A DNA stretch of 7,950 bases, from the NCBI GenBank assembly GCA_016938155.1, contig JAFGVF010000023.1, forward strand, positions 1 through 7,950, in the 5' to 3' direction. The notes under the pieces were generated by a model. It did no database searches and was not told where the DNA came from. It saw only the letters and a program-made list of their open reading frames with translations. This DNA is from Candidatus Cloacimonadota bacterium. Lineage in GTDB: Bacteria > Cloacimonadota > Cloacimonadia > Cloacimonadales > JAFGVF01. Below, one piece after another: positions 6,856 through 7,950 of the stretch. Positions within the stretch are counted from its first letter, which is position 1; each line of letters opens with the position of its first letter. The translations under genes were made by a program, and so were the position numbers.

Positions 6856-7407
6856 ATGGCTGGTCGTGCAAGAAAGATTATCCTGCTCTCCCACTGCCTT
6901 TTGAATGTAAATTCAAAGGTAGAGGGTAAGAACCCTTATAGCAGCATCCAGAAGGAGCTTGTGAAACTCCTGATGGATAAGGATTATGCCATTATTCAAT
7001 TACCCTGCCCCGAGATTACTCATTTCGGCGTAAGACGCTGGGCACATGTGCGTGATCAGTTTGATTTCCCTATCTTCCGCAGACATTGCCGTAAGATATT
7101 CAAGCCGGTTCTCCATCAGATTGAGGACTATCTTCATAACGGATACGATATAAGCGGAATCATCTGGGTAGAGGGAAGCCCCTGTTGCGGACTGAACCTG
7201 GTTACAAAAGGTGAGAACTGGAAAGGTGTGCAGAATGAAGAAAGCTATGCCAAACTCCTCAAAGAAACCGAGAAGATAAAGGGAAAAGGCATCTATGTCC
7301 AGGAAGTGGAGAAACTGCTTGAGAAGCACAATGTAACTCTTGATTTCTATGCCCTAAACGAGAAGCAACCGGAGTTGTTACTTAAAGAACTGGAAGCAAA
7401 GCTGTAA
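6856..7407 (+). CDS. TudS-related (DUF523-like, CD3072-type) putative desulfidase
   Basis: A 183-residue cytoplasmic protein resembling the DUF523/TudS group. TudS proteins remove sulfur from thiolated compounds such as thiouracil using a [4Fe-4S] cluster held by three cysteines. Three Cys motifs sit in the expected order: LLSHCLLN (Cys14), LPCPE (Cys51) and EGSPCCGLN (Cys110, Cys111), the last matching the family's SPSCG. Cys78 is extra. After CPE the sequence reads FGVRRW where DUF523 proteins usually have a GG-x-PxPR-like run, which fits the divergent CD3072-type branch more than true TudS; this placement is from memory. The C-terminus (about 125-183) is charged and helical. It lies 3 bases after the M29 aminopeptidase gene with its GGAG inside that gene, so the two are probably co-expressed. 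A strong terminator follows. Desulfidase activity is inferred and its substrate unknown. Confidence 0.75.
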   Translation: MAGRARKIILLSHCLLNVNSKVEGKNPYSSIQKELVKLLMDKDYAIIQLPCPEITHFGVRRWAHVRDQFDFPIFRRHCRKIFKPVLHQIEDYLHNGYDISGIIWVEGSPCCGLNLVTKGENWKGVQNEESYAKLLKETEKIKGKGIYVQEVEKLLEKHNVTLDFYALNEKQPELLLKELEAKL

Positions 7408-7424
7408 GGTTTCAGTGATATATT

Positions 7425-7459
7425 AAAAGGCAGGCTCATCTGAGCCTGCCTTTTGTTTT
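7425..7459 (+). terminator. rho-independent terminator of the aminopeptidase/desulfidase operon
   Basis: A long perfect stem pairs AAAAGGCAGGCTCA (7425-7438) with TGAGCCTGCCTTTT (7441-7454), leaving a tight ATCT-type loop. It is followed by TTTTGTTTT. It begins 18 bases after the TAA at 7405-7407. Confidence 0.92.
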
Positions 7460-7470
7460 GCAAAACAAAA
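7451..7470. repeat. 20-bp perfect palindrome joining two convergent terminators
   Basis: TTTTGTTTTGCAAAACAAAA equals its own reverse complement. The left half is the T-tract of the plus-strand terminator. The right half, read on the minus strand, is the identical T-tract of the minus-strand terminator. Confidence 0.85.
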
Positions 7471-7491
7471 GCCCCCAATTTCTCAGGGGCT
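7461..7491 (-). terminator. rho-independent terminator of the minus-strand sorting-tail gene
   Basis: On the minus strand, AGCCCC (7491-7486) pairs with GGGGCT (7475-7470) around a 10-base loop, followed by TTTTGTTTTG. It lies 29 bases past the stop codon (7521-7523) of the minus-strand gene. Confidence 0.8.
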
Positions 7492-7520
7492 GAATCTAAC
7501 ATATAGGGGAATTGTGTGGG

Positions 7521-7950
7521 TTATTTAATCATCATCATTTTACGGGTAACAGAGTTACTACCACTTTCGAGGCGTAAGAAATATACACCGCTGGCATTGG
7601 AAGTAGCATCCCAGACAATGGTATGTTCACCGGCTGTTTGTCTCTCATTCACGAGAGTATCAACCTTCTGTCCCTTCACATTATAGACACTCAGTTTCAC
7701 ATCTCCGCTATTCTTAAGGGTGTAGGCTATACTGGTCTGAGGATTGAAGGGGTTTGGATAGTTGTTAACATCTATCACATTCGGTATGTTGTTGACATGT
7801 TCTTCATTAGAAACGGCAAGAGGTAGTATTAAATCAATTGCATTGATTACAACCTGTCCGGCGACTGTGTTCCCTTCATTGTGTTCAGATGAGCCCCAAC
7901 TTGCATCATCATAGAAATACATGTACAATCTATGTCTCTGTGAACCGTCA
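7521..7950 (-). CDS. secreted protein with C-terminal sorting tail, 5' end off the window
   Basis: Only the last 142 residues are visible; the frame stays open to the right edge (reading DGSQRHRLYMYFYDD at the border), so the start lies beyond 7950. The visible part begins with a domain fragment (DDASWGSSEHNEG) that I do not recognise. A linker (about VSNEEHVNNIPNVIDV) follows, then a full sorting tail from NYPNPFNPQTSIAY through VYNVKGQKVDTLVNE and ASGVYFLRLES to the final KMMMIK. The tail parallels that of the gingipain-like protein motif by motif, differing in detail, so both proteins probably use the same outer-membrane export route. The protein's function depends on the missing part. It is transcribed toward the operon and ends in its own terminator. 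Confidence 0.85.
   Translation of the reverse strand, partial: DGSQRHRLYMYFYDDASWGSSEHNEGNTVAGQVVINAIDLILPLAVSNEEHVNNIPNVIDVNNYPNPFNPQTSIAYTLKNSGDVKLSVYNVKGQKVDTLVNERQTAGEHTIVWDATSNASGVYFLRLESGSNSVTRKMMMIK

Noticed and set aside
1..7950. CRISPR array, tRNA/rRNA genes, insertion sequences, phage genes
   Set aside because: I saw no regularly spaced repeats, tRNA-like folds, transposase motifs or terminal inverted repeats. The window is ordinary chromosomal gene content.

Overview
The window looks like a chromosomal piece from an anaerobic bacterium of the FCB group, most likely Candidatus Cloacimonadota. The main clue is two genes ending in the same type of roughly 80-residue tail (NYPNPFNP, then GQ-hydrophobic-TLVNE, then ASGVYF-hydrophobic-R, then a basic last stretch ending in K). 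This is the type IX-like sorting / FlgD-like Ig tail common on secreted proteins of Cloacimonadota, Marinimicrobia, Fibrobacterota and Bacteroidota. The phylum call is inference from style; there is no rRNA or other phylogenetic marker here.

Layout. Positions 1-177 hold no complete gene, only a short coding-like stretch that may be the damaged or frame-shifted 3' end of an upstream gene. Positions 178-765 (+) encode a small class I SAM-dependent methyltransferase. An 83-base spacer follows, with a candidate promoter, a perfect 7+7 palindrome over its -10 region, and a strong ribosome binding site. Positions 849-4601 (+) encode a 1250-residue secreted multidomain cysteine peptidase of the gingipain family (C25), closest in active-site detail to lysine-gingipain Kgp. 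A GNRA-loop terminator closes it at 4619-4643. The 4644-4800 spacer shows no convincing motif.

Positions 4813-6852 and 6856-7407 (+) form a tight two-gene operon with 3 bases between the genes. The first is a large M29-type metallo-aminopeptidase with an extra N-terminal region of about 235 residues. The second is a small cysteine-rich protein of the TudS-related (DUF523-like, CD3072-type) putative desulfidase group. The operon ends at a strong terminator at 7425-7459. This abuts a terminator for the opposite strand (7461-7491), and their T-tracts together form a perfect 20-bp palindrome. Positions 7521-7950 (-) are the 3' end of another secreted protein with the same sorting tail; its start lies beyond the right edge.

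How they may work together: a surface or secreted endopeptidase of predicted Lys specificity and a cytoplasmic aminopeptidase fit a protein- or amino-acid-fermenting lifestyle. They are separated by a terminator, so this is a shared theme and not a shared transcript. The link between the aminopeptidase and the desulfidase-like protein is structural (operon) and their common substrate, if any, is unknown.
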